Part shown: in pieces, positions 34,863 to 46,550 of the stretch
Layout: every line of letters starts with the position of its first letter
How positions within the stretch are numbered: position 1 is the stretch's first letter
The notes under the pieces: generated by a model
The model's database searches: none
Seen by the model: only the letters and a program-made list of their open reading frames with translations
Told to the model about the DNA's origin: nothing
From: Trebouxia sp. TZW2008
Taxonomy: Eukaryota > Chlorophyta > Trebouxiophyceae > Trebouxiales > Trebouxiaceae
Direction: 5' to 3'
DNA length: 64,000 nucleotides
Assembly: GCA_002118135.1 (NCBI GenBank)
Contig: BDIU01000004.1
Location: 62,001 to 126,000, forward strand
Program-made: the position numbers and the translations under genes

Positions 34863-35861
34863 CAGCGCTTTTGACTAAGCTTCCAAACTTGCTCCACTCG
34901 TTATATGCTCAGCTATGCGTGCACCGCCTGCATGCCAAGTCCAGTGGATGCATTGTGTAGTTCAAGGCTTTTGCATCACGTGTGTGCAGCCATCACAGGA
35001 TGTTGCGTGCAATACGAGCTTGCTACTGAAAGTCGACAGGTGAAGATCACCTTGTTCTTCTACGTCAACTCGACTCCAGAAGTGCGGGCAGACCTCATGT
35101 ATGCAGCCTCAAGTTCCGCTGCAGGCCAATGTTAAGGGCACTTCGAAGTTACTGGGCGACGTTGCGCGTTCAAGGTGATGCATTCCTCCTTGCAGAGACA
35201 GAATTTGAAATGCAATGTGCAGTGCCACAGGACCACGTGCAGTGCACATGCATATTGAAAACACTCAGTGTACCAGTTGGAGTCTGCCCACTCAAAAGGC
35301 TATCCGCAACGAATTCACTCAGATGATGTAGGCCGCAGTGCCTAGCACAGTTTTGCAACAGGAATTTATGACGTTTCTTTGTGGCCTCGTAGCAGCTGAG
35401 GCCTCACTGAGTGATCCCTGCTCGATGACAATTGAATGATTTCTAATGCAGGCATGCACATGCACAAGCACTCAGCTATGTGCCTACAGGGGTCTGCTGT
35501 ATCACATCGGGGTCTGCTGTATCACATCAGGGTCCTAAGAGCATTGCAGCTTCTCTCCTGGCTCAATTACTCACAGCACAGCACAGCACATGCTCTGTCG
35601 GATGCTAGACTTTGCAATATGCAATCTTCGATGTTCATTAAGCTTAAGCTTGCATAGCCACACAATGCTGTCAAGCCTGAGCTGCCGCAGCAGTGTTTGC
35701 ATCTTTGTGCATGCATAGCGCATCATCAGCCGACACATAAGCAACACACAAAAGGATAAGCTCTCAATCCTCATGCATCACTGACTTGCTGACTTCTGCT
35801 GAGGTGTGACTTTGTTCTTATGTCATCAGCGACTGACTGAGACACTCAACACTCCTCAAGC
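34863..35861. other. Intergenic region
   Basis: It lies between the start of the TPR gene and the stop of the cysteine-module gene. A 20-bp direct duplication containing GGGGTCTGCTGTATCACATC occurs near 35490-35530. No exon could be supported. Confidence 0.45.
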
Positions 35862-38800
35862 TCAAAAGCCAGCAAGCCCAAGCACAGCAAGCAGCATTGC
35901 CATGCCCAAAGTCCACACTGTGATGCTGACTGGCGTTGCTCCACTTTTGGTGGCTGCAACAGCAAGAAGAGTGTCAGTCGGTCAAAAGACATTCTTTAGT
36001 ACCGCACACACAACCTAAGTCAAGCTTGTCAGACAGACCTTTGCCACCTCAACAAGCACAGAGCAGCTGTTCATCAGCGTGTTGCCTTGCAGGTGAAAGA
36101 AGGTCCTTCCAACCAGCCATGGCACTCAGTCATGACAATACACCTTATGCAACAAAGCACTCAGTCATGACAGTACACCTTATGCAACAAAGCACTCAGT
36201 CATGACAATACACCTTATGCAACAAAGCACTCAGTCATGACAATACACCTTATGCAACAAAGCCCAGCACACTGCTTGATAACAAGTGTGGCATCTTCAA
36301 GTTAATAATTGAATCCAGCAAAGCATATGGCCCAGCTCAGCAAACCAGCATTGTGCATCATGTTGTACACGAGTTACTGCGTATGCATGCAAGCTGCATT
36401 TGCTGGGCATTGAGAGGTGACAGCATGGCACCCATTGTCTATTCTCACTTCATGTTGATCATAAGCGAGGATAGACGGCACTGAGCTTTACCAACACTGC
36501 AGATTCTCACTTGTGTTGCTTACAGTGCCCAGAGCGACACTGCTGACTGTCACAATGCGCAAGCTGTACCAAAGCTGCTACACATGAGATACTGCATATG
36601 CATGCACGCTGCATTTGCTAGGCATTGAGGATAGAATCGCTCACTTGGGTTGCTTGCAGTGCCCAGAGCGATACCGCTGACTGTCACGCCGCCAATCATG
36701 TACCAAAGATACCATACATGATATACTGCATATGCGTGCAAGCTGCACTTGCTGGGCATTGAGGACAGCATCACTCACTTGGGTTGCTTGCAGTGCCCAG
36801 AGCGACACCACTGACTGTCACGCTGCCAAATGATGTACCAAAGATGCCTGATACGTCTCCTGAGTTCAGTACAGACGCAAGGGCACTCTGACCAGCCAAG
36901 GCAGCTGCATTGTTGGAAGAGGTGAAAGCCACCGAGTTGGTAACCTTGATTGATCCTGGGGCGATGTTGGTGATTGTGACGTTCACCAGGGCATCAATCT
37001 TGGCATAGATGTTGGCCTCGAGTGTTGTGACGAACTGCACACACCAGAACTTGCGTGAACTCAATGCATATGAAATATTTCTACAGTTGTTCAAAAGGCA
37101 GATCTGAAAGGTGCAGTTTTTACAGTCCTCCAGGCATATCACTGCTCCCATGCGATCAGAATTGTTCTGTGGCTGAAGCATGTCAACAAGAGTTGTAGCG
37201 GACCACAAATGTTTGAGCTGTGCAGAGCCTTGTCCTTGTTATCTTGCAATGAGGTTCAACATCCTAAGCATGGCTTGAGCACAGCGCATGTAAGAATCCT
37301 GTTTTTGGCAAGCATTTATGTAAGTCAAGCATTATGCAAGTTTTGCTGAACTCACCCGCTCTTGCTCTGTTGAGTTGAAGGCAGAAACTGTTGCATAGCC
37401 ACTGAGACTTGCCACAGAGACGACCGCTGGCACACTTGTAGCATTGGAGAAGGTCTGACTGCTGCCTGTAGCAGTCTGTGCGGGGGAGCTTGCTGACGCC
37501 TGTGTCAAATTCTGCAGCAATTCACAACAAGGCATCTTGTGAGTTGCATAGCCACTTGGGCTGGCCAGGAAGGCAACAGTTGGTGAACTTGTGGCATGAG
37601 AGAAGGTCTGACTGCTGCTTGTGATGGTCTGTGGAACCTGCTAAGGCCTGTGTCAAGTTCTGCGGCAACGCCTAACAGGCATGAGCTGCGTCCTCTGTCT
37701 CAGGGTTTTCTTTCAACATAAAGTGACAAATAGCAACAGGCCTTTCGTGCCAGGGTACTGTCACCAATGCAGCAGGTAGACATGAATCTGGTGCTGTCTA
37801 TGGCATGCATGTTTCTTTGTGGTCAGCCGCTTCTATTGCTGAGCAGAGACATGTCTCGGTGTACACAGCTGTTTTGTGGAAGGTCATCTGCACATCCACA
37901 CCAGCCAGTCACATGTCAGTGGGAACAGTGCAATGCAGACGTGTATATGTATGAGCACATGTGAAGCCCTGCCTGAAACAGCTGAGGGGCATGCATGTGT
38001 TCATTGCTGACATGCCGCAGCTGCATGGTCAGAAAGGATTGGGGCATTTGGCTTGGAAGTCAGGGCAGAGTGGTCCTAGCATGGGCAAGACAGGTTCTCT
38101 GATGATGGGCAACTTTACCAACATTTGCACTTGAAAGTCTGCCTCACTTGAGTGCTTGTTGCAGTGAGCGCCTTTGCCGCACTTGCTATGCTCAATGTTT
38201 TGTCACACAACATGGAAAGGTGAGCAAAGCAAGCACACAGTCTGCTTGGCTAGGCCATTACCTCAAACTCATGATGAGCAAGAACAGAACAACCGAGGAG
38301 CATGCCTGTCCAAGAGGTGCTGGTGCAGATGCTGTTACCAAGGGATAGAACAATATGCAAGTGTATGTTGTGCTGAGCTACTGAGACCATAGGCATTAGC
38401 TGTCCTGTAATATTCAACAGGGAGGAAGAAGAAAGCAGCATGCCTGTGGAGGTGCGGCTCCAGATGCTGTAAGCACAGGGTAGTAAGATGTGCAGTTGCC
38501 TGATGCTGAGCCGTCACTCTTGGCTCCATAGCACTGTGCTCCAAACACGCATGTGTCTGCATGCCATGACAGCTAAGTTTGCAACAGAACAGGCACTCAG
38601 AAGGGATGCACAATGTGATAATAACAACACTTGCACATTCCAGCACATGTGCTAGATGTGTGTGGCCCAAGTCCTGTCTTGCCAGGCAAGCTTGTTCTGA
38701 GCGTCTTTTTAGGGACAACAAGGGATGCACATAGTGCACAAACAAGCCCTCAGCTTTGATTTGAAAGTTCTGTGCCTGCATGACTGTCCATAGCGTTGCA

Positions 38801-41800
38801 TTTGGCTTGTGCAGCAGTTGGCTTCTGGTTGACAGCGCAGGCAAAAGGTTTGATGTGGGCACTTGCTGATCGCAACTGCTGCAGGCGCAAAAGCTTCAAA
38901 GCAATCTGAACCACACAGATACAACGATTTCAGCAGCTGGGCAGCAAACACTCAAGTGCATGAGAACTCATGCACACCAGCAACAACAGAGTGATGATCA
39001 TGATCACGATGATGGTGATGGTGGTGGTCATGGTGATGATGATGGTGGTTGTGGTGGTGAAGATGATGATTGGGACAAACAAGCAAGAGAAGAAATGACT
39101 GCACCGTTGACAGTGCAGGCCTGGCCGGTAGTCAACAAGGGGCACACTCCCACAATGCTGTTAGGCCTCAGAGGACACACGGACACTGCTGAGCTGCCAG
39201 AGCTGCACAGGTCTGCACATCAAGTCCAGGATCACAAACGGTGGCTGACTGGCAATGGATAGAGCAGGGTCAACACTATTTGAAGGAGACATGAACAGCC
39301 AGCTCCTGACTAGCTATCATCGTGAACATGCCACAGTAACAGGAGACATTCATTAGGATCAGCGCAAGTTTGCTATGACAGGATACCACCTTGTGCAAGT
39401 CCTGAGGTAAGTCCTGACTGGCACACTGTAACGCCATGAGGCTTAACACTATCAATTAGTCATACTGAAGTATCCAGACTGCTGACTGTATACTAAGGCA
39501 ATGAGATAATCATCAACAATCACTGCATTGAGATTGTCTCGTAGCCAACATCAAACTGAAGGTGTTATCCAAACATCACAAACTTTGGGATATCGCTCTT
39601 GCGCTAATTCGTTACACACACACACAGGAGATGCCAAGACAAACAGAGACGGCTTCTGTGCACAAAGCACAAATTCAACAGCAATGCCACCAGGTAGACA
39701 TCAAACTACCGCATCAGTTGACCAAACTGCTGTCAGAATAGTTATGAAGCGCAGGAGCACAACAATCCATTGAGACACTGTCTACTGTCAGAGGCATGTA
39801 TTCCTCTTCCTTACATGTACTGTACTCTTCCCTAAAACCCTGAACCCTATGACCATGCCTCTGAACCCCAAAGGGTGGGCCTAATATGAAAGTGTCAAAC
39901 AAATTGGTAACACCAATTTTTCAAAACCCTAAGCGCACCCTTAGCGTCAATAATACACTACAATTAAGGATATTGGCATGCAGGATGCTCACCGCCCACA
40001 TAGCAGTACGCCCCTGCAGGTCCTCTAGGACACACACCAGAGGATGGACAGAACGCGCCGTTTGGTGAACACACATCTGCAGCAACACATTGCAACTTCT
40101 AGCCACAGTGCAAACAGGGCTAGTCATGCTTTGGAGCAAACCTAGAAGTATGCATTGGGTGCCAGTCATTTGCAGCACAATGCAAGCTTCAGTCATGGTG
40201 CAGCTGGGATTGCAACTGCTTCATCATGCATTTCACACGACTGGCAGGATCCTCATTTGTCCTCAAGCCATGTGCCTCAGTCAGGCAGCATCTCGAAACA
40301 TAGAGCAACCGTTTAGCAGCAGTGATCAAGCCTCTAAGTTGCTGCAAGTCTCCAGGATCAGGTTGACATGTGAAGCAAAGCTGGGTGTGAAGAAACGCAC
40401 CCAGGGCAGATGCCAAGCAATACAAACAGACAGACAAGCAAACTGCTGTGTTTGTTGGTATCCCGTGACATACACCATTAGTCATTGAAAGCTTCAGCTG
40501 AGGGGCTGAGTGAGTCTCAGGTTGACCGCAGTTGAAAATCTTGTGAGTCAAAGTGTGCTGACTGGTGTTGTGTTTGCACGAGCACATCAAAGCTAGTCTG
40601 GCTCACCTTCTCCAGGCATGCAGTACTCTCCTGCTGCTGTGGCATTGATGCCGTACCCTTCTGAAGTTCCCACAGCATTGCAGAACTGCTGAGGGCCAGA
40701 TGGCTGCCTGTTGAAGCGATCTGCATAACGGTGTAAGCCACTTTGTCAACAGAAGCCATCCTTTGCCAGATACATATTGAATAGCACTTCCTGCATGCGG
40801 TATGTTGTGCTCATTGACAGAGCATCAAAGGACTTGGTCCTGTGAATCAAGCCTCATGACTGCAAACAACAGACAACATGCTCCTTGTATTGATGCAGCA
40901 TGACAGCCAAGATGGGTCTATCTTTACAATGCCAGGCATGGTTCAACATTATGATACATTGACACTGTGAAACATGGAAGTTTCAACATGAGGGCAGCTG
41001 ACACTGCCAAAAAAATCAAATGCATGGCATTTCAAATGCATGGCAGTTGATAACGAAACACTGTGTCCTGCCTAACAGGCACTTTTCAACCAAGGACAGC
41101 CGAATGTTGCAAGCAACTTCTTAAGCAGATGCAGTCATAATATGGGGTCAACAACGCACTCACCGCCAGCATAGCAAGCAGCATTTGCAGGAAGCGTTGG
41201 GCAAAAGGAGAATTGGCCACTTGAGGCACTGCAGGCTGTGCCACTGCCGCTGCCAGAGCTGCACAGGTCTGCAACAGACAGAATAAGTTCTGAGCTGTGA
41301 GCAATGAAAACATAAAAATGCAAACACAACCTCTGGCATGAGAGCATACATCTGAGACAGCTATTTGTTGTCATTCTCCACACACATTCACAGCAGGTTT
41401 GCACGCGCAGCCCTGTCTGGGTGCTGCCATCTCATGCTCAGTTGCACAGTGTTTTCTGTGGTAGGGGAAGTTATACACACCTTGACAGCGGGCTTTTGCA
41501 TGCCATGTGAGGGTGCTTCCATCTCACTACCAACTGTACAATGAGCTTGATAGTGGGGACAGTTGGGGCTGTTTGTGAAGCTGCAAGAAGGCTTCAAGTC
41601 AATGCAGAGTTCTTGATCAGGTAGTTAAGCAAGTCAGGGAGACAGGAGCACCTCCGCTGTAGCAGGTGCTGCCAGCACTGGCCAGGGGGCAGGCCGAGGT
41701 GGAGGGGCACCGCTGCCCTGTCAGAGCGCCTCCCAGGATTGGCGTTGCAAGTGTGTTGACACACCAGTCTACAACACAGCAAAAGTCATGGGTCAGTCAG

Positions 41801-44800
41801 AATGGGTCAAGCTGCACGTGCGAGAATGACAAACCACGCACGACAACAGCTGCCCTGTCAGAGCTCCTTCAAGAAGTGGTGTTGCAAGTGTGTTTACACA
41901 CCAGTCTGAACACAGCAGAAGACACTTGTCGCTCCTGTTGCCCTGGTCTGCAGCAGTTCAACATTCATATAAGCATTTGTTGCAATGTACAGCACAGCTG
42001 TCCAGTCAGAGCTCCTCTGAGGATTCGCGTTACAAGTGCATTGACACATCAGTCTACAACACAGCACAAGACATCTTCCAGTCACAATGCGCCAGTCTGC
42101 AGCATAGTGATACTTGCAAAAGCATTTGTTGCGATCCATAGCTCAGCTGTTTTGTCAGATTTTCTCCAGAAATGGGTGTGAAATTGCGTTATTACACCAA
42201 TCTACAACACAGCACAAGCAAAGCTTCAACAACAATGCGCTGGTATGCAGCAAAGCTCATGTGACAGTGCAACAATGACACACCAATGCACAGCGAAGCT
42301 GCCCTGTCAGAGCGCAATGAAGAATTGGTATTGCAAGAGTGTTGTCACACCAGTCTGCAGCACAACGCATGATATTTCAATATGTTACAACCATAGGGTC
42401 AAAATGGGGTGCATGGCATTTCATGCCAGCTTTTCTTTTTGCAATGAACATTTGGCTAGAGTGGTGTGCATGGCATTTCATGGTTTTGCTGAACATGCAG
42501 GCAGAATGGAGTGCATGGCATCACCTGAGCCGCTGGTGCAAGACGCTCCAGCTGGCTGAGCAGTGACGCATGTGCCAGCGGTTGAGCCTGTTCCTGTACA
42601 CACTTGGTACCCAGTGCACTCGTCTGCAAGTTGACACATAGGTTAGTTCAAACTTTTGCGCAACTGTTGAACGTGAACTTACATGCTTCCAGCCATGCTG
42701 CATGTACCAGCATTTGTGCCTGTTCCTGCACACACCTGGCACCTTGTGCATTCCTGTGCAGCATTTGCTCATGTTTTCATGACATTGAAAAGCATGCAGG
42801 AGTGCACATCAGGACAAGGCAGATACTGCTTTGTTCTGTGAGGCTTTGATATGGGCTGACATTCTTGCAGACAGACATGGGGATAGCCAGGCACAGATGA
42901 CAATAGACATATGCACAGACGCAAACATACAGTCAAACACACAGACAAGTAGACAGGCACACAAGCATATGCATGTACAGACAGCTAGATAGACACATGC
43001 ACAGACAGACAAACAAATGCACGCTGGCATTCTGCAAGGCAAGCAACAGCAGTCTACCTTCTTGCATGCAGGATTCATCAGATGCCACTGCAGCGCAGGT
43101 TGCAGGCATACAGACAGACAGACAGACAGACGGACAGACGCACAGACAGGCACATATGAATAGACAGACAGACAGACAGACAGACAAACGAGGTAGTTTC
43201 TGCAGGGCAAGCAATGGCAGCCTACCTCCTTGAATGCAAGCCTGCACATTTGCCAGGCAGGCGCACAGACAACCAGATGGACAGACAGACAGCTCTGTTG
43301 CAGTACAAGCAATGACAGCCTACCTCCTTGCATGCAAGCTCCACCAGTGGCCACTGCAGGGCAGGTTCCAGTTGTTCTGCCGTTCACTGGACAAGCTGTA
43401 GTGGTAGCTGCGCCATTGCTGCAAAGATCTGCAGACAAAGACGTTCTTGGAAGATATGCAGACAAGCACATTCCTCAGAAATCTGTAGACATGCATGCAC
43501 AGGATAGCAGTCATGGGTCAGACATGAGCATCAGACTCTCCACGCAATATATGACTCCACACTTGTCTGCACAACCCAGACTCGCATGTATGGCAGAGTT
43601 CTGTGCTTGTCAGTGTGTTCAATGCTCCTGGCCGTCAAGCGGTTGGCTTGTGTAAATGTTGGGTTTTGCATTTGCTTATGTGTCAAACCAGTCATGTAAG
43701 CATGAAAGCACGTGAATGGAGCAGATTGGCATATATGTACCCAGTCCTAGGCTGCTTCTATTCACATTGGCTCATGTTGTGGTGCTCATCGGCAAAGGAT
43801 TCTCCTTTCTTTCCCCATTTGTACAGGCAGTTGTGAGAGCATTCGTACCTCCAGAGCTGCATGGTACTCCAGGTCTGCCAGCTGGACACGTCGTAGAGGT
43901 GCAGTACATAGCTGCAAAGTTCAAGGGCGCACTGCACGTATCTGCATCACACCATCGCCACAGGCGAGTTTGAGCTGTCAAGAGCTCAACATGTTTACAT
44001 GCATACTCATGTGCAAAACGTACAGCGACCACTTGATAAATCAACACTCGTCACAAGGACAGTGCTATTGCAAGGACAATGCAGACTGGAGCCAATCATT
44101 GCGTTTCAACTGCAGTGAAACTTCTGAACAAGACAGTAAACACAAATGGATGTCAAAACATGTTTCTCGACACACAGTGCAGTCTTTAGAAAGAGACGTC
44201 TCTGCAACAGACCAACATGTCCTCATGGAGATCGGCTGATATTGGGTACGTATGCACACAGGAGTTGGTATCCGTATCCCACACTGTAGAGTGAGTACTG
44301 GGTATGTGCTCGATACACAGGCATGGCAGATGTGACTTTGCTAAGCCTGCAAGGAGCAGCATCTTACCAGATCCAGCCTTGCAAGCAGAGCCTGCAGCTA
44401 CTGGGGTGACACACGTTCCAGGCCTGCGTGACCGCTTGTTGTTGTACAAGGCTGCAGAGGTTACATTGGCATTGCACAGCTGGCCAGTAGAGCAAAAACC
44501 TGCAGCAATCAATTTCTGAAGTCACATTTCTGCAATTCAGTCCTATTTGCACAGCTGGCCAGTGGAGCAAAATCCTGCAACAACTAATTTACGTAGGGCA
44601 CAATCCTAGCATGACAATTGGGTGTAAAGTTACCGATTGGATTGACAGACACCCATCTATACATTGCTGAGGCTGCTTTCAGAAGAATACAAGATGCATG
44701 AGTGTATTCTGCAAGACACGGCATAATGTGCCTTCTCTTTGAGCACCTGCGTCTGTTGCAAAAAAGGCATTTTACAAGCTTTGCAGCAGCAACGGCTTGA

Positions 44801-46113
44801 AGTGCAGTGCAACTTCACTCAGTAACAAAATCCAAAATAGGGTGGCAGTAATCAACAGACAGATCCTTTCAAATGCATGATGACTTGTCATATAAGTGAT
44901 GAAGGCGATTGGTGATTGGAATCATCAGTGTTTGCGATCATGCTGCTGACAATCATGACTGTGGTGTATTGCCTGGCTGCAGCATGTCAAATTACTCTTC
45001 TGTTTATGAGCAGATGTGCATGGCCGTACCAGCAGCTCCAGTACATGTAGCGCCCGTTGGGAGATATGGGCAGCTTGCGCCTCCATCATTTGCAGCAGAG
45101 CAAGCAGCAGATGTATTGGCAGATGTGGAACACTGGTCTGCATGCAGCAAAGACTTCAGAAACCTCCTGACTAGCCATGCAACCAGCCAAAGAAAAGAAA
45201 AGAAGAGTGTACGCAATTGGGCATCATGACTGGAGTCTGTTGTGAGGAGAGGTAGCCCTGGATTGCCATGCAGTCGGACATACATGCAGTGCTGGCGCAT
45301 GAGTCAGCGTGCGGGTTCTGCTGAATTCAGGTTATCAATTATAAGCTATGAACAGGCCTGCAGTGCTTTTGAGGGCTTGCTTACCGCCTCCAAAGCATTG
45401 TTGGCCAGCTTGAGCATTTGGGCAGATGCCAATGTTTGCGCTTACATTGAAAGGGCAAGCTTGAGGCCCTTCTGAACCAAAGGCCACAGGGCTGCATGTG
45501 TCTGCACGCACCCATATGCACATGTTAAGTATAACATCTGCAATCTGGCATGGTTTGTAGAATTGTAGGTAATCTGCTATGCAGCATGAAAGTCCATGAT
45601 AGAGACAAATCAGCATGCATAATGGTCCTCATTCACTTGGCAGCGCAAGAAACAAGCTGCACAGCCTGATTGCAACTGTGGCGTTGAGTCTTGCCGTTGG
45701 CATGGCAAGAGGCTCCTGCAGCTACCCAGGTGGACAGCAATGAGCGCCCAGTGAATTCTCCTGCATTTGATCCAGACAGATCATCACTCAACTTGACTAA
45801 CGCAGCTGCAAGCGCTAAGTCGAGTGGCGTTGCATTCGAGCCGTTGCAAGTTTACGAGAGAACTGCAACAGCAGGACGATACCTGCTTCGGTGGTCGTCA
45901 AGAACACTGCAGCAACCTGCGAGCACAAGCTGTCTTGAACAAAAGCTATTGCTAATGTGAGCCGGAACCCTTGTGTCTTTGCAAGGGACGATGGTCGACA
46001 TGCACAGGAAAATGCGACCATTCGAGGAGTGCATTCAATGCATATCAACATGCAACGGACTCGCAGTCACGTACCGCAACAGTCAACAGATTCTTTACAA
46101 CTTCGAAGGTCAT
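35862..46113 (-). CDS. Cell-surface type I membrane protein built of cysteine-rich module exons
   Basis: Eighteen exons: 46113-46075, 45916-45883, 45805-45695, 45501-45385, 45137-45030, 44499-44368, 43941-43849, 43428-43324, 42623-42525, 41768-41652, 41268-41164, 40720-40607, 40076-39993, 39212-39105, 38556-38477, 37511-37356, 37034-36779, 35953-35862. They sum to 1,950 nt, or 649 aa. Exons 1-2 encode a signal peptide (MTFEVVKNLLTVAVAAVFL, then TTTEA). Exons 3-14 are symmetric, phase 1-1, each one module of 28-44 residues, usually starting D-x-C and ending C-x(1-4)-G; examples are DLCSNGAATTTACP with TGTCPAVATGGACMQGG, and DVCSPNGAFCPSSGVCPRGP. Exons 16-17 encode an Asn/Ser/Thr-rich, SEA-like region (VNVTITNIAPGSIKVTNSVA; VTVSGVALGTA). 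The last exon gives a membrane helix, VWTLGMAMLLAVLGLAGF, at the C-terminus. The module family is not one I recognise. An extracellular adhesive or wall role is inference. Exon 3 uses a GC donor. Confidence 0.75.
36122..36262. repeat. 35-bp tandem repeat, about 4 units
   Basis: The unit contains CACTCAGTCATGACAATACA and CCTTATGCAACAAAG and repeats almost perfectly from about 36122 to 36262. It lies in the last intron of the cysteine-module gene. Confidence 0.9.
36509..36707 (-). repeat. Two downstream copies of the exon 17 end of the cysteine-module gene (134-bp period)
   Basis: The exon 17 end, VTVSGVALGTASNPS plus its GTGAGT donor, recurs at spacings of 134 and 134 bp (anchor TGCCCAGAGCG at 36794, 36660 and 36526). 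The middle copy keeps VTVSGIALGTASNPS. Confidence 0.85.
37540..37665 (-). repeat. Upstream decayed copy of exon 16 of the cysteine-module gene
   Basis: It repeats the exon starting at 37511 with its acceptor side (GTGTCAAGTTCTGCGGCAAC versus GTGTCAAATTCTGCAGCAA) and the GAGAAGGTCTGACTGCTGC block. Indels disrupt the frame. Confidence 0.8.
38275..38345 (-). repeat. Downstream partial copy of exon 15 donor region of the cysteine-module gene
   Basis: GGTAACAGCATCTGCACCAG and GACAGGCATGCTCC on the minus strand resemble GCTTACAGCATCTGGAGCCG and ACAGGCATGCTGC just downstream of the exon 15 donor at 38476. Confidence 0.6.
38620..38705 (-). mobile_element. SINE-like repeat, copy 4
   Basis: GATAATAACAACAC is followed by CACATTCCAGCACATGTGCT, GTGTGGCCCAAGTCCTG and GCCAGGCAAGCTTG, matching the units at 33766-33845 and 48727-48778. 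Confidence 0.6.
38990..39075. repeat. GAT/GGT-rich simple repeat
   Basis: A run of imperfect GATGAT/GGTGGT trinucleotides lies directly downstream of exon 14 of the cysteine-module gene, within the intron. Confidence 0.9.
41846..42364 (-). repeat. Four decayed upstream copies of exon 10 of the cysteine-module gene
   Basis: The true acceptor and exon start is at 41768. Matching starts lie at 41905, 42053, 42201 and 42354 (137, 148, 148 and 153 bp apart). Each copy holds about 60-70 bases of the exon 5' half (minus strand CACTTGCAA... to CTGACAGGGCAGC-like blocks) plus the upstream intron. None retains the donor side. Confidence 0.88.
42680..42754 (-). repeat. Upstream decayed copy of exon 9 of the cysteine-module gene
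   Basis: The minus strand reads ECTRCQVCAGTGTNAGTCSM after a GCACAG acceptor. This parallels the true exon at 42623 (ECTGYQVCTGTGSTAGTCVT). The copy then hits a stop. Confidence 0.85.
42880..43300 (-). repeat. CAGA-type microsatellite blocks with decayed copies of the exon 8 end
   Basis: Tetranucleotide ACAG/CAGA runs occur around 42890-43020, 43110-43190 and 43260-43300. Between them lie two downstream copies of the exon 8 end plus donor: near 43207-43260 (ACIQGG then GTAGGC) and near 43050-43110 (TCAAVASDESCMQEG then GTAGAC), compared with the true exon end ACMQGG at 43324. Confidence 0.8.
44547..44582 (-). repeat. Upstream copy of the exon 6 acceptor region of the cysteine-module gene
   Basis: GCACAGCTGGCCAGTGGAGC followed by AAAATCCTGCA repeats the exon 6 start (GCACAGCTGGCCAGTAGAGC, AAAAACCTGCA at 44475-44505). 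Confidence 0.8.
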
Positions 46114-46550
46114 ATCGCTCCGAAGCTGAAAGCGCGGGACAAGTCTTGATTGACGAATACAGTCAACGCAGTGCAATACGACTTCGCTCACAAGTCACTT
46201 CCCCTTGCGAGCAAAAGTTATCTGAAAGGTGCGACACATAGCAGCCCTCAGCAGGCTGACGCTTGAACTCGCAGAGTTGTTTGACGCAGCGTCGATAGAC
46301 AAGTCAACGGTCTTCGGGTGCGCACAAAATTGTGGACAAAATCCGAGTATACGATCGTGCCGTTTTTAGTAAGGTTACGTGAGATGTCGTATCCGAATTT
46401 TGTTGTGGCCCGCCAAAGTCGGCAACACGAAGGTAAGCACAACAGCTCAAACGTCGCAGATCGACCCAAAGGACCCTGAGCTCGGGCAGAGGTGAAGGGA
46501 CCCTGATTCACTCCTTCAGTTTCTTGCTGGCTGCCTGTGCATGCCTGTAG
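46114..46550. promoter_or_regulatory. CpG-rich region at the start of the cysteine-module gene
   Basis: CpG is dense from about 46060 to 46440, in sharp contrast to the TG/CA-rich introns on both sides. It directly precedes the ATG at 46113 (-), so it is read as promoter and 5' UTR. No core promoter motif was identified. Confidence 0.5.

Noticed and set aside
36122..36262. Regular short repeats resembling a CRISPR array
   Set aside because: Direct tandem repeats without spacers in a eukaryotic intron.
39832..39930. Telomere-like CCCTAAAACCCTGAACCCT motif and a nearby AAACCCTAAG
   Set aside because: Only a few degenerate units in the middle of a gene intron; too short to call an interstitial telomere.
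42809..43471. 220-residue minus-strand frame rich in CLSVCLSV
   Set aside because: It is the translation of CAGA/ACAG microsatellites; only the embedded exon 43428-43324 is supported, in a different frame.
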